Below the pieces are notes generated by a model. It had not been told where the DNA came from, ran no database searches, and saw only the letters and a program-made list of their open reading frames with translations. Positions 16,046-25,215 of a stretch of DNA of 52,251 bases are shown here, in pieces (the stretch's first letter is position 1; each line of letters starts with the position of its first letter). The position numbers were made by a program, and so were the translations under genes. The stretch is from Herbaspirillum aquaticum (GTDB taxonomy: Bacteria; Pseudomonadota; Gammaproteobacteria; Burkholderiales; Burkholderiaceae_D). The stretch is from the NCBI RefSeq assembly GCF_002213425.1, contig NZ_NJGV01000030.1, positions 1 to 52,251 on the forward strand, written 5' to 3'.

Positions 16046-16302
16046 GCGCCCCCGTGACCATGTACTGCACCGCCGTGTGCCCGTATTGCATGATGGCCGA
16101 GCGTTTGCTGGCCAGCAAGGGAATCACGCAGATCGAAAAGATCCGCGTGGATCTCGAACCTCAGCAGCGTGAGCTGATGATGCAAAAGACCGGCCGCCGT
16201 ACCGTGCCCCAGATCTATGTCGGCGACACCCATGTCGGCGGCTTCGATGACCTGAGCGCACTGGACCGTGCCGGCAAGCTGGACCCGCTGCTGCAAGCCT
16301 GA
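16042..16302 (+). CDS. grxC: Glutaredoxin 3
   Basis: This 86-residue protein has the CPYC redox motif at 13-16, RTVPQIYVGD with the cis-proline, and HVGGFDDL for glutathione binding. These are the marks of GrxC, which reduces protein disulfides with glutathione. I chose the ATG at 16042 because AAGGAGG lies just upstream and it gives the standard length. It overlaps the rhodanese gene by 4 bases and precedes secB by 52 bases, a layout typical of proteobacteria. Confidence 0.96.
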   Translation: MSAPVTMYCTAVCPYCMMAERLLASKGITQIEKIRVDLEPQQRELMMQKTGRRTVPQIYVGDTHVGGFDDLSALDRAGKLDPLLQA

Positions 16303-16354
16303 CGCCAGGGCAGCACACTCCCCCCTATCGATTCACCGAACCTGAAAGAGATCC

Positions 16355-16849
16355 ATGTCGGAACAGAACCAAGAAGCCCAAGAGCAACCCGTTTTCCAGA
16401 TCCAGCGCGTCTACCTGAAGGATCTGTCGCTGGAGCAGCCGAATTCCCCGGCCATCTTCCTGGAACAGGAAGCCCCTTCGATCGAAGTGTCGGTGGACGT
16501 CGGTGCCGAAGCGCTGGCTGAAGGCGTGTTCGAATCAACCGTGACCATCACCGTGACCGCCAAGGTCAAGGACAAGGTGGCCTTCCTGGTCGAGGGCAAG
16601 CAAGCCGGCATCTTCGAGATCCGCAACGTGCCGGCCGAACAGCTGGACCCGCTGCTGGGCATCGGCTGCCCCAACATCATCTACCCGTACCTGCGCGCCA
16701 ACATCGCCGACGCCATCACCCGCGCCGGTTTCCCGCCGGTGCACCTGGCCGAGATCAACTTCGAGGTGTTCTACCAGCAGCGCCTGCAGGCCCTGGCCGA
16801 GCAACAAGGCGCGACCCTGGTCAACAACGGCTCCACCGCCGTCAACTGA
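16355..16849 (+). CDS. secB: Protein-export chaperone SecB
   Basis: This 164-residue chaperone contains [19 protein letters not shown] near the N-terminus and the conserved block [21 protein letters not shown] near residues 108-128. SecB works as a tetramer that keeps preproteins unfolded and passes them to SecA. Length is standard, with an acidic Gln/Glu-rich first dozen residues. It lies in the usual grxC-secB-gpsA neighbourhood, here with one SH3-domain gene inserted before gpsA. Confidence 0.97.
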   Translation: MSEQNQEAQEQPVFQIQRVYLKDLSLEQPNSPAIFLEQEAPSIEVSVDVGAEALAEGVFESTVTITVTAKVKDKVAFLVEGKQAGIFEIRNVPAEQLDPLLGIGCPNIIYPYLRANIADAITRAGFPPVHLAEINFEVFYQQRLQALAEQQGATLVNNGSTAVN

Positions 16850-16917
16850 TCGGGTTTCCCCCTGTCCGCCTGCCGGTGCCGGCCGCAACCCTGCGGCAGC
16901 CCGGCACGACAACGAGC

Positions 16918-16948
16918 CGCCGCAGCCTGTGCTGCGGCGCTTTCCCTT
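16918..16948 (+). terminator. Probable terminator or attenuator after secB
   Basis: A perfect 8-bp stem (CGCCGCAG/CTGCGGCG) with a 6-base loop is followed by CTTTCCCTTCT, which is pyrimidine-rich but not a pure T-run. It sits 69 bases after secB and just before the next gene, so partial termination is likely. Confidence 0.5.
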
Positions 16949-16965
16949 CTGCGGAGACCTTCACG

Positions 16966-17415
16966 ATGAAACGCCTGCCCCTGATTCTTTGCGCCACCCT
17001 GCTCGGCGCCTTCATGGCCAAGGACGCCCTGGCCCTGGACTTCAAGTCGGTCGGCGCCTCGCCCGCCATCATGTACGATGCCCCCTCCGAAAAGGGCCGC
17101 CGCGTCTATGTCGCGCCGCGCGGCATGCCGGTCGAGGTGGTGCTGACCTATGGCGACTGGAGCAAGGTCAGGGATGCCGCCGGTACGCTGTCCTGGATCT
17201 CCTCCAAGGCCTTGACGCCCAAGCGCATGCTGGTGGTGTCGGTGGCCAATGCGCGCATTTTCAATGCCGCCGATGAGGGTAGCCCGGTGGTCTTCACGGC
17301 CGACAAGTCGGTCCTGCTGGAGATGCTGGAAAGCCCCAACAATGGCTGGGTCAAGGTCCGCCATCGCGACGGCCAGAGCGGCTTCGTGAAGGCCGGCGAT
17401 GTCTGGGGCGATTGA
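16966..17415 (+). CDS. Exported SH3-domain protein
   Basis: This 149-residue protein has a signal peptide ([23 protein letters not shown]). Two bacterial SH3-like repeats follow, about 30-85 and 92-149, each with a GDW/GWVK-type core ([18 protein letters not shown]). Such domains usually bind cell-wall peptides or stabilise periplasmic complexes. I use the ATG at 16966, where the signal peptide begins. It lies between secB and gpsA, 17 bases before the gpsA start, so the two are probably co-transcribed. No enzyme activity is expected. Confidence 0.85.
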   Translation: MKRLPLILCATLLGAFMAKDALALDFKSVGASPAIMYDAPSEKGRRVYVAPRGMPVEVVLTYGDWSKVRDAAGTLSWISSKALTPKRMLVVSVANARIFNAADEGSPVVFTADKSVLLEMLESPNNGWVKVRHRDGQSGFVKAGDVWGD

Positions 17416-17432
17416 GCCAAGAGCGGCCTGAG

Positions 17433-18437
17433 ATGAAGATCACCATTCTGGGTGCCGGCGCATGGGGTACCGCGCTGGCCATTCCCCTGGCGCGCAAGCA
17501 CCAGGTCGTGCTGTGGGGGCGCAATGCCCAGGCCATGCAGGCCGCCAGCGAGCAGCGCGAAAACAGCCTCTACCTGCCCGGATTCCCGCTGCCGCCCGAA
17601 CTGGCGGTGAGTTCGGACTTCGATGCCGCCGTGCGCCATGTCTGCGACACTCCCGCCGATTCGCTGCTCATCGCCGCTTCATCGGTGTCCGGCCTGCGTG
17701 AACTGGCGGGCCATCTGCGCGCCTATGCCATTCCCAACCTGGTCTGGCTGTGCAAGGGCCTGGAAGAAGGCACGCGCCTGCTGCCGCACCAGGTGGTGCA
17801 GGAAGTGCTGGGATCAGGGGTCGCCGCAGGCGTGCTCTCCGGCCCCTCCTTTGCCCAGGAAGTGGCGCGCGGCCTGCCCTGCGCGCTGACCATCGCCGGC
17901 GCCGATGCGGCACTGTGCGAGCGCGTGGTCGCGGCGGTGCACGGCAACAACATCCGCATCTATTCCAGCGATGACCTGGTGGGAGTGGAGATTGGCGGTG
18001 CGGTCAAGAACATCCTCGCCATCGCCACTGGCGTGGCCGATGGCCTGCAACTGGGCTTGAACGCCCGTGCCGCATTGATCACACGCGGCCTGGCGGAGAT
18101 CACGCGATTGGGCGTGGCGCTGGGCGGACGTGCGGAAACCTTCATGGGACTTTCGGGCGTGGGCGACCTCATCCTGACCTGCACCGGCGACCTTTCACGC
18201 AACCGGCGCGTTGGCCTGGGACTGGCGCAGAACAAGAAACTGGACGTGATCGTCGCCGAACTCGGCCACGTGGCCGAGGGCGTGCGCTGCGCACAGGCCG
18301 TACGGGCGCTGGCGCGCGAAAAAGGCATCGAGATGCCGATCACCGATGCGGTGGCGGCCGCCTTGTTCGACGGCGTGTCGGTGCAGAATATGGTGGCCCG
18401 GCTGCTGGCACGGGATCCGCGCGAAGAAAGCCTGTAA
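17433..18437 (+). CDS. gpsA: Glycerol-3-phosphate dehydrogenase [NAD(P)+]
   Basis: This 334-residue enzyme opens with the NAD(P)-binding [10 protein letters not shown]. It has the family motifs [13 protein letters not shown] (near 140) and the catalytic-Lys region [14 protein letters not shown] (near 190), then [13 protein letters not shown]. GpsA reduces dihydroxyacetone phosphate to sn-glycerol-3-phosphate for phospholipid synthesis. I chose ATG 17433; a TTG 21 bases upstream is in frame but lies against the preceding stop. A strong terminator follows the gene. Confidence 0.96.
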   Translation: MKITILGAGAWGTALAIPLARKHQVVLWGRNAQAMQAASEQRENSLYLPGFPLPPELAVSSDFDAAVRHVCDTPADSLLIAASSVSGLRELAGHLRAYAIPNLVWLCKGLEEGTRLLPHQVVQEVLGSGVAAGVLSGPSFAQEVARGLPCALTIAGADAALCERVVAAVHGNNIRIYSSDDLVGVEIGGAVKNILAIATGVADGLQLGLNARAALITRGLAEITRLGVALGGRAETFMGLSGVGDLILTCTGDLSRNRRVGLGLAQNKKLDVIVAELGHVAEGVRCAQAVRALAREKGIEMPITDAVAAALFDGVSVQNMVARLLARDPREESL

Positions 18438-18510
18438 GACAGTCGCTCCCGCTCGCATATTGGGGCGGGAGATTCACCAAACCTCACCTGAACGTGAAGC
18501 GGAGAAAATG

Positions 18511-18545
18511 ACAGCCGGAGCAGAAATGCCTCCGGCTGTTTTTAT
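18511..18545 (+). terminator. Rho-independent terminator of the secB-gpsA run
   Basis: A perfect 10-bp stem (ACAGCCGGAG/CTCCGGCTGT) with a 9-base loop is followed by a T-rich tail. A smaller stem without a T-run (CTCCCGC/GCGGGAG, 18446-18471) lies between the gpsA stop and this terminator. Confidence 0.85.
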
Positions 18546-18599
18546 CGCACGGGAATGGGAAGGGATTCGGGCCAGATGCCGGCCCGGATCCGTCCCGCC

Positions 18600-18854
18600 T
18601 CATCGCGCGATGATGTCGCTTTCCATCTTGGGACGCTTGAAGCGCTGCGGGGAACCGCCTTCGAGGGCGTCATCCATCTGCTTGGAGATCTTGTCGTAAC
18701 GCGCGCTGCAGTCATCGTCCTGATGGACGGCTTCTGCGCCCTTGAGGCGCTTGGCCAGGCGGGTGCTGCGCGCTTCCCCGCCCATGACGTATTGCTGGGC
18801 GGCGCGGCCGGCGTGGTTGTTGTTCGTGGTCTTGTTGCGTTGTATGGCTTGCAT
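18600..18854 (-). CDS. Small hypothetical protein, 84 residues
   Basis: I do not recognise this gene. The ATG at 18854 is preceded by an excellent ribosome site (AGAGGAAA at proper spacing), which is the main reason to believe it. The protein is basic and polar, beginning MQAIQRNKTTNNNHAGRAAQ, with no signal peptide, membrane segment or cysteine pair (one Cys near residue 51). The C-terminal half is charged (YDKISKQMDDAL then RFKRPKME), perhaps a short helix. It stands alone between the gpsA terminator and a 436-base gap. Confidence 0.6.
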   Translation of the reverse strand: MQAIQRNKTTNNNHAGRAAQQYVMGGEARSTRLAKRLKGAEAVHQDDDCSARYDKISKQMDDALEGGSPQRFKRPKMESDIIAR

Positions 18855-19291
18855 CGTATTTCCTCTTACGTCGCTGACGCTCAACGTTCTTCCATCCTGA
18901 GTTGTTGTTCGGAAGAACACGCAGCGCCCCGGAAGATGTTGCCTGCTGCCTTGATTCCGGGAGACTGCTCCAGATACACAAGCACTGCGTTTCTTGACAG
19001 TGCTTTAGGTATGTAACGCCCGAGCGGCGATTTGGAATACGCGAAAAGTCAGTATTTTGTCAGCCAAATCGAAATTACTGGATTGAAACAATTCCATGCG
19101 GCTTTGCAAAAATGGCGCAAACCCGCAGCCGTCAAGGCTGACAGCGCTGTCAGAATGCATCGGGTTGTGCACTTTTACTCAGCAAAAAAAAATGAAAAAA
19201 ACGTGTTGCGAAACGTATCTTGGTTCACGTGACACGACAAATAAGCGACGAAAACTTACCCGGCGGCATGTTTATCAAGTGCTGCGACAGG
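18855..19291. other. Non-coding gap with dyad elements and A-runs
   Basis: No gene is supported in these 437 bases. Composition is more AT-rich than the surroundings. It holds a long-loop inverted repeat (CGATTTGG at 19028-19035 with CCAAATCG at 19064-19071), a 16-bp perfect palindrome (19138-19153) and A-runs near 19184-19200 that read as T-runs on the minus strand. These could end the acetyltransferase transcript, though no strong stem sits before them. An isolated TTGACA (18994-18999) has no -10 at usable distance. Confidence 0.5.
19138..19153. promoter_or_regulatory. 16-bp perfect palindrome, possible operator
   Basis: CTGACAGCGCTGTCAG is a perfect 16-bp palindrome in non-coding DNA, about 285 bases upstream of the small minus-strand gene. 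Gapless dyads of this size suit a dimeric helix-turn-helix repressor, but no regulator gene is adjacent. Confidence 0.35.
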
Positions 19292-19882
19292 TCAGTCATG
19301 CACCGGAACCGGCAGTCCGAGGTCGGCCGGCACCAATGAAAAGACCTTCGCATCGCGCGGTTCGCCATGAAAGACCAGGCGGTTGCGGGCAAGGCATTCA
19401 AGGGTTGCACCGGCCTTCTCGGCCACGCGCTGGCTGCGCAGGTTGCCCGCCTGGGCGACGATTTCCAGGCGGGTCAGACCCGTTTTGGAAAACGCAAAGG
19501 CCGCCGCCGCCCGCGCGGCCAGGGGCGCAATGCCACGACCGGTGTAGCCCTCGCGCACCCAGTAGCCGAGGTTGGCCATCTGGTTCAGCTGGCTGACCTG
19601 GTTGATGGCCACCGAGCCGATCACCAGGCCGTTGCTGCGATCAATGATGTTGAAATCGTAAGCCGCGTGGACATGCCATTGCTCGATCGAGCGCTGCAGG
19701 AACAGCTTGACGTCCAGCAGACCGTAGTCGGGCGTGCACCAGGCTTCCCACTGGCCGATGGCCTCCCTGGACTGGCGCACGGCGTCATACAGCGCCGGTG
19801 CCTCGCGCAGGCCGAGCGGACGCACTTCGATGGCACGGTCGCAATGGATGATTTGCCGTTCGCGGTCTAGGGAGCGGAGCAT
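19292..19882 (-). CDS. GNAT-family N-acetyltransferase (RimJ/RimL type)
   Basis: This 196-residue protein has the GNAT fold. The acetyl-CoA loop region is GYWVREGYTGRGIAPLAARA (about 107-126), followed by LEIVAQAGNLRSQRVAEKAGA, the strand-helix typical of the RimJ/RimL branch that acetylates protein or peptide N-termini or amino compounds. The Q/R-x-x-G-x-G/A motif reads as TGRGIA. The substrate cannot be predicted. It appears to stand alone: 67 bases separate it from the upstream HAD gene on the same strand. Confidence 0.85.
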   Translation of the reverse strand: MLRSLDRERQIIHCDRAIEVRPLGLREAPALYDAVRQSREAIGQWEAWCTPDYGLLDVKLFLQRSIEQWHVHAAYDFNIIDRSNGLVIGSVAINQVSQLNQMANLGYWVREGYTGRGIAPLAARAAAAFAFSKTGLTRLEIVAQAGNLRSQRVAEKAGATLECLARNRLVFHGEPRDAKVFSLVPADLGLPVPVHD

Positions 19883-19949
19883 GGATGCCGTAGGTGAATT
19901 TTATTGCTGATCTTACCGAAATTGGCCGCTGCCGGAACTGTCCTTGGGG

Positions 19950-20597
19950 TCAGCCCAGCTGGGCTCGCAATTGTGCCAGGTGGGTGATGACCGCCACTTC
20001 GGCGGGCAACTCCGGATGCACGCCATGTTCCTGCAGGGCGATCACCTGCATGCCCGCTGCCAGCCCGGCCTGCACGCCCGGCAGGCTGTCTTCCACCACG
20101 GCGCAGCGCTGGGGCGCCACGCCCAGGCGTTCGGCGGCAAACAGGAACAGGGCGGGATCGGGTTTCCAGCGTTGCACGTCATAAGCGCTGAAGATCCGGC
20201 CGGCGAAATGCGGCAGCAGCCCGGTCACGCGCAGGCACAGCTCGATCTTGTGATGCGGGGCGTTGGAGGCCAGGGCGAAGGGGACATGCAGCTGCTCCAC
20301 CATCTCGACGGCACCGCTGATGGGTTGCAGGTGCTGCTCCAGCATGCCCCCCATGAGGGCGCGCAACTCCTGCTCGAAATGCGCTGGCAGCGGCTGGCCA
20401 TGCAATTGCTCGATATGCGAGATGCACCACTTCATGCTCACGCCGCGAAAACGCGCCAGCGCATCCTCGGGGCTGAGGGTGACGCCGTAGCCGGCCACGT
20501 ACTCGGACCAGGCCCGGGCAGCCACCACTTCGCTGTCGACCAGGGTGCCATCACAGTCGAAGATGACCAGTTCGGGCGTGGCAGAGGGATGCTTCAT
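19950..20597 (-). CDS. HAD-superfamily phosphatase (subfamily IA)
   Basis: This 215-residue hydrolase has motif I FDCDGTLVDSE with the nucleophile Asp14 and acid Asp16, motif II Thr/Ser in ALASNAP, Lys in the RWKPDP motif and the acid pair in VVEDSLPG. An alpha-helical cap lies between motifs I and II. The wording resembles YieH-like sugar-phosphate phosphatases, with phosphoglycolate phosphatase as another option. I use the ATG at 20597 because AAGGAGCA lies just upstream. It follows ccsB on the same strand after 58 bases. Confidence 0.86.
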   Translation of the reverse strand: MKHPSATPELVIFDCDGTLVDSEVVAARAWSEYVAGYGVTLSPEDALARFRGVSMKWCISHIEQLHGQPLPAHFEQELRALMGGMLEQHLQPISGAVEMVEQLHVPFALASNAPHHKIELCLRVTGLLPHFAGRIFSAYDVQRWKPDPALFLFAAERLGVAPQRCAVVEDSLPGVQAGLAAGMQVIALQEHGVHPELPAEVAVITHLAQLRAQLG

Positions 20598-20655
20598 CGT
20601 TGCTCCTTGTTGTCCGGGGGCGTTGGCCGCCCTCTGCAAGGAGCCGCCACTGCCA

Positions 20656-21810
20656 TCAAAGTTCGCCGTAGGAATGCAGGCCCGAGAGGAACATGTTCAC
20701 CCCGAGGAAGGCAAACGTCGTCACCAGCAGGCCCACCAGCGCCCACCAGGCGGCAGTACGGCCACGCAGGCCCTTCATGAGGCGCATGTGCAGCCAGGCG
20801 GCATAGTTGAGCCAGACGATCAGGGCCCAGGTTTCCTTGGGGTCCCACGACCAGTAGCCGCCCCAGGCCTCGGCGGCCCACAGCGCACCCAGGATGGTGG
20901 CGATAGTGAAGAAGGCAAAGCCGACCGCGATGGCCTTGTACATCACGTCATCCAGCACTTCCAGCGTGGGCAGGCGATCGGCCAGGATGCCGCGCTCGCG
21001 CAGCAGGTAGGCCACCGCCACCATCGCGGCCAGGGCGAAGGTACCGTAGCCGATGAAGTTGGCCGGCACATGGATCTTCATCCACCAGCTCTGCAGCGCC
21101 GGCACCAGCGGCTGAATCTCGGCCGCATCCCGCGAGACGGTATACCACATCAGGAAACCGACCGCTGCCGTGATGACGGTCAGCACGAAAGCACCCAACT
21201 GGCGGGTGGCGTAACGTTCTTCGTAGTACAGGTAGAAAAGGGCCGTAATCAGGCAGAACAGGACGAAAACTTCATATAAATTGGAAATGGGGATGTGGCC
21301 CACGTCCGGCCCGATCAGGTAGGACTCGTACCAGCGCACCATCATGCCGGTAAAGCCCAGCACCACGGCCGCCCAGCACAGGCGCGAGCCGATCGCGCTG
21401 CCGGTACCGGCCGCAGTGGCCAGGCCGCCCCAGTAGAACAGCGTAGAGAGGCAGAACAGCGCGCTCATCCACAGGATCGCGGACTGGCTGGAGAGCATGT
21501 ACTTGAGGAAGAATTTCTTGTCGGCCACTTCGAGCGCGCCGCCATACATGGCGATGGCCCCCAGCGAGAGCACGGCGATCACCAGCATCAGCAGGCGTAC
21601 CGGCTTCCAATGCCAGCCCAGCCAGGCGAAGGTCGGTGCGGCCAGCAGCAGCACGGCCTTCTCGTAGTAATCCATATAGCTGCCGAAGCGCCCGAAGGCG
21701 TACAGCGATCCGGCCACCAGCGCGGCGGCGTAGATCCAGTCGACGAGACTGAGCCGCCGGAAGAAGCCCTGTTCTTGCTCGTAGGCCTGGTTTGCTTGGG
21801 TCAGTTGCAT
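20656..21810 (-). CDS. ccsB: Cytochrome c biogenesis protein CcsB/ResC (CcmC/CcsA-type haem handling)
   Basis: This 384-residue integral membrane protein has about eight segments and the tryptophan-rich haem-handling motif WGGYWSWDPKETW near residue 310. Histidines at HVPANFIGY and WLHMR flank it. It is the haem-delivery half of the system II (Ccs) cytochrome c maturation machinery, which works with ResB to attach haem to CXXCH motifs outside the membrane. Naming differs between groups (CcsA, CcsB, ResC). I start at ATG 21810, where the homologous part begins. It lies 94 bases after resB. Confidence 0.9.
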   Translation of the reverse strand: MQLTQANQAYEQEQGFFRRLSLVDWIYAAALVAGSLYAFGRFGSYMDYYEKAVLLLAAPTFAWLGWHWKPVRLLMLVIAVLSLGAIAMYGGALEVADKKFFLKYMLSSQSAILWMSALFCLSTLFYWGGLATAAGTGSAIGSRLCWAAVVLGFTGMMVRWYESYLIGPDVGHIPISNLYEVFVLFCLITALFYLYYEERYATRQLGAFVLTVITAAVGFLMWYTVSRDAAEIQPLVPALQSWWMKIHVPANFIGYGTFALAAMVAVAYLLRERGILADRLPTLEVLDDVMYKAIAVGFAFFTIATILGALWAAEAWGGYWSWDPKETWALIVWLNYAAWLHMRLMKGLRGRTAAWWALVGLLVTTFAFLGVNMFLSGLHSYGEL

Positions 21811-21904
21811 TGCGTTCTCCACTGCTGCTGTCCCGGACCATGCGGCAGGCGCAAGCCAGCCCATGAGCCGGGGGATCGCCGCCATCACCGGCGGCATGAA
21901 GGGT

Positions 21905-24070
21905 TCAGGCCGAGGGACCGGGGGCGGGCTGGCCCGCGCCGGTCAGACGGCCTTTCATCTGTTCGAATTCCTTGTCGAAGTCCAGCGTGCGGCGCTGCGT
22001 GCTCATGGCCAGCAGCGCCTGGCTGCCCTGGCCATCGGGACCGGGCTTGATCCAGATCCAGAGGCGCCGTTCACGAATGTACAGCATCGAGAACACGCCC
22101 AGCACCAGGAACAGGCAACCCAGGTAGACCACCTTCTTGCCCGGCGAGCGCGTCACCTGCAGCACCGAGGCCTTGATCTCCTGGAAACCCGTGAGTTGCA
22201 GGAACACCGGCGCCGGATAGAAGGCCGCATCGGCCAGGGCGTTGATGGCCAGTTGCAGGTAGCGCCCGTGCTTCTCGTCGCTGGCCACCGCAGCCAGACC
22301 GTCTTGGGCGCGCGCAGCTTGCCACAACTCCCACATGCTGCCGTTGAGGATCTTCATGAAAATGTCCGCGGCCTTTTCCTGTTCGGCAGCGGGCAGCTGT
22401 TCCAGGAAGCGCGTGACTGCGATGTAGCCGGACACCTTGCCGTCGCCGGCAAAGATGGTCAACCCGCGCAGGGCCGATTGCTCCAGTTGCTCGCGCAGCA
22501 CGGGTGAGGCTTCGCGGCCGCTGCTGATGGCCTGCCGCGCATAGCGGCGTGCCGCTTCCTCGCGCAAGGCCGGATTGGCCAGGGCCGCGCGCAGGCGCAT
22601 CCACTCGGCCACGCTGTCGTTGTCATCGGCCGGAATGCGCAGGTAGCGGAAGGGCTGGTCCGGCTGCTCACGCATGCCGGCCAGGAAGACGTCGGCACCA
22701 TCGATGGGCAGCGACTGCATGTAGTTGAAGTATTCCCGGGCCTGGCCGGTCTTGTCGCGCAGCTTGTACTGCACGCTCGGGCCGACATTCTTGAAGTCCT
22801 TGCTGTTGGCATTCTTGGCGCTGGAGCCGAGGTGCTTGTCCAGGCCGTCCATGAAGCCGCGATTGACATTCTTGCCCACGTTGACCGCGCGCGCATCGCC
22901 CGAGGTCGAACCGGACGCCTGGCCGGAAGCAGCTGCCTGCATGTTCTCGACGTTGAAGGGACGGAAGCCGCTCCATTCGATGGTGTAGTCGCCGCTGCTG
23001 GAGGACAGCGGCGTGGTGCCGTTGACTTCGCCGGCCAGGTCGAAGTGGCTGTTGCTGCCGCCGCGCATCGGATAGGCGACCAGCTTGAGCTTGCTGCCGC
23101 CGTCCTCGAAGCTGGATTGGTAGATGGCCACGCCCTTGTAGATCAGCGGTTCGTTGACCTTGATGGTGGCGGCCGTTTCCTTGCCGGTTTCATGGTCGCG
23201 CACCACCACTTCGCTGGCGAAGAGCTTGGGCATGCCGGTCGAGTAGAAATCGATGATGAAGCGCTTCAACTGGATGGTGAAGGGCAGGTCCTGGATCATC
23301 ACGCCATCCTTCTGAGGGATGATGGCGGTGCTGCTGCTGGAACCTTCGGGAATGAGGGTGTTGCCACGGAAGGTCGGGTTGTTCAGGCCCAGGCGATAGC
23401 GTTCGGGAATTTCGGAGATGATGCCATTGCCGGCAAAGGCCGACTTGCCGTAGAACCATTGCTGGAAGCGGATCGGCAGATCCGAATCGAGCAGGCCGCC
23501 CAGGCAGATGATCACGATGGCCGCATGCGCGAAGATGTAGCCCCACTTGTTGGCCGCACCCTGCTTGGCCGCCAGCAGCGTGCCGCCTTCCTTGTCGACC
23601 AGCTTGGTCTTGTAGCCGCGCGCGCCGACCTGGCGGGCCAGACGCGCCGCAGCCTCGGCCGGGCTTTCGGCGCTGGTCCATTCATGCTTGTGATGGAAAT
23701 TGCGCAGCGACTGCTCGCGCACGTTGTCGCGCCAACTCTTCACATCGCGCAGCATCTTGGGCGCATTGCGGGCGATGCACAGGGAGGTCGACAGCACCAG
23801 GAAGCCCATGATCAGCAGGAACCACCAGGCCGAATACACCGCATACAAGCCGAGCTTGCCGAAGATCTCAAACCAGAACGGACCGAACTGGTTCACGTAG
23901 TTGGGCATCGGTTCGTTCTGCTTCATGACCGTCCCGATCACCGAGGCGATGGCGATCAGGGTCAGCAAGCTGATCGCAAAGCGCATCGATGAGACCAGCT
24001 CCACGGCCTCGCCGAGCCAGCGTTGGCGGGTCCTGATCTGGATTCCTTGGGTACTGCTGCCCGTCGTCAT
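21905..24070 (-). CDS. resB: Cytochrome c biogenesis protein ResB (Ccs1)
   Basis: This 721-residue ResB/Ccs1 protein has three membrane segments in the first third (about 28-50, 72-96, 160-178), a large periplasmic region and a last segment near 655-675 (VVYLGCLFLVLGVFSMLYI). ResB keeps apocytochrome thiols reduced and holds the substrate during haem ligation, in complex with CcsB encoded next. The long periplasmic part, with a Gly/Ser stretch near 400, is usual for betaproteobacteria. The gene order cytochrome c4-resB-ccsB groups a substrate with its maturation machinery. The start ATG at 24070 is preceded by AGGCAGGAAT. Confidence 0.92.
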   Translation of the reverse strand: MTTGSSTQGIQIRTRQRWLGEAVELVSSMRFAISLLTLIAIASVIGTVMKQNEPMPNYVNQFGPFWFEIFGKLGLYAVYSAWWFLLIMGFLVLSTSLCIARNAPKMLRDVKSWRDNVREQSLRNFHHKHEWTSAESPAEAAARLARQVGARGYKTKLVDKEGGTLLAAKQGAANKWGYIFAHAAIVIICLGGLLDSDLPIRFQQWFYGKSAFAGNGIISEIPERYRLGLNNPTFRGNTLIPEGSSSSTAIIPQKDGVMIQDLPFTIQLKRFIIDFYSTGMPKLFASEVVVRDHETGKETAATIKVNEPLIYKGVAIYQSSFEDGGSKLKLVAYPMRGGSNSHFDLAGEVNGTTPLSSSSGDYTIEWSGFRPFNVENMQAAASGQASGSTSGDARAVNVGKNVNRGFMDGLDKHLGSSAKNANSKDFKNVGPSVQYKLRDKTGQAREYFNYMQSLPIDGADVFLAGMREQPDQPFRYLRIPADDNDSVAEWMRLRAALANPALREEAARRYARQAISSGREASPVLREQLEQSALRGLTIFAGDGKVSGYIAVTRFLEQLPAAEQEKAADIFMKILNGSMWELWQAARAQDGLAAVASDEKHGRYLQLAINALADAAFYPAPVFLQLTGFQEIKASVLQVTRSPGKKVVYLGCLFLVLGVFSMLYIRERRLWIWIKPGPDGQGSQALLAMSTQRRTLDFDKEFEQMKGRLTGAGQPAPGPSA

Positions 24071-24124
24071 ATTCCTGCCTTACCGGACCGGGCCTACCGG
24101 TTCCGCTTACTTGGGGGGATCGCC

Positions 24125-24138
24125 TTGCCGGCCGGCAA
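24125..24138. repeat. 14-bp palindrome upstream of resB
   Basis: TTGCCGGCCGGCAA is a perfect gapless palindrome 55 bases before the resB start. It may be a regulator site or part of a leader structure; no partner is evident. Confidence 0.35.
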
Positions 24139-24290
24139 AGCGATGCGAACCCGGAATTCTACCGCTCCGGGGGAAAGTCCGTGATACGCGCCTGCGTAAC
24201 ACGGGTATGCCGGGGCGATTATCTGGTCCGGCGGGAAGGCATCATGCCGTGTTGGACGACGATGCACCACGACGTGCGTCAACCCGCATG

Positions 24291-24315
24291 AAAAAAGGCG
24301 GCACGCCGGCCGCCT
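24291..24315 (-). terminator. Rho-independent terminator of the cytochrome c4 gene
   Basis: On the minus strand the stem AGGCGGC/GCCGCCT (24296-24302 with 24309-24315, 6-base loop) is followed by six T. It lies 34 bases after the cytochrome stop, so resB is probably transcribed from its own promoter. Confidence 0.85.
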
Positions 24316-24348
24316 CTTTCCTGCCTGCGCCATGCGGCGGCAGGCTCA

Positions 24349-25011
24349 TTACTTCAGGCCGGCGATGTAGTCGGCGACGGCCTTGATTTCCTTGTCCGAC
24401 AGGCGGTCCGCGATGGCGGTCATCTGGGCGCTGTTGGTCCGCGCTCCGCCACGGAAGTTGGTCAGCTGGGCCACCGTGTAATCCTGGTGCTGGCCGGCCA
24501 GGCGCGGATACTGGGCCGGAATGCCGGCGCCGTTGGGGCTGTGGCAGCCAGCACAGGCCGGCACGTTCTTGGAGGCGATGCCGCCACGCCAGATGTGCTT
24601 GCCCAGCTCGATGGTGTCCTTGTTCTTGGCGGCACCCGGCTTGGGCGCCTGGGCGGCCAGGTAGGCGGCGACGTTGTGGATGTCTTCATCCGAGAGCGCC
24701 TTGGCCAGCGGCGACATCACCGGATTGTTGCGGTCGGGAGTACGGAAGTTGAGCAGCTGCTTGGCGATGTAGGCCTCGTGCTGGCCGGACAGCTTGGGAT
24801 TCTGGGTGATGGTCGAATTGCCGGCCGCACCGTGGCAGGATACGCAGGCCACGATGTTGCGGGCATTGTCGCCATTGGTGTAGAGGGCTTCGCCCTTGGC
24901 CGGATCGGCCTTGATCGGGGCTTTCTTGTCATCGGCCGCATGGGCCGCCGAGGACACTGCCAGCACGGCAGCAAGAACGGTATACAACAGTGGGGAAAAG
25001 GCACGGTTCAT
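24349..25011 (-). CDS. Dihaem cytochrome c4
   Basis: This 220-residue periplasmic protein has a signal peptide (to AAHA, about residue 25) and two similar cytochrome c domains. They contain haem-binding CVSCH at 56-60 and CAGCH at 153-157. Each domain has a later Met ligand region (NNPVMSPLA, NSAQMTAIA). Two-domain cytochrome c4 passes electrons to terminal oxidases such as cbb3. It is adjacent to the resB-ccsB maturation genes and divergent from engB. The ribosome site AGGGTGA precedes the ATG. Confidence 0.92.
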   Translation of the reverse strand: MNRAFSPLLYTVLAAVLAVSSAAHAADDKKAPIKADPAKGEALYTNGDNARNIVACVSCHGAAGNSTITQNPKLSGQHEAYIAKQLLNFRTPDRNNPVMSPLAKALSDEDIHNVAAYLAAQAPKPGAAKNKDTIELGKHIWRGGIASKNVPACAGCHSPNGAGIPAQYPRLAGQHQDYTVAQLTNFRGGARTNSAQMTAIADRLSDKEIKAVADYIAGLK

Positions 25012-25215
25012 TCGTCACCCTAATACTTATTGTGGAATTGAGAGATTTTGCCCGTTCGGCGGCTGGCTGCCCCCTGCCCAAATGCCTGTTGTTTGACCTG
25101 TCTCCAATGGCCGCCATATTTTTTGCTTGCTTGGCGTCAACGAGGCGCTGGGTTTCGAGCCATTGTACAATAGCTTCTCCGCGTTTTTCCCTCCTCTTTC
25201 GGATTTCCCCCCACC

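Noticed and set aside
18994..18999. TTGACA as a promoter in the gap before the acetyltransferase
   Set aside because: No -10-like hexamer at 15-19 bases and no plus-strand gene downstream.
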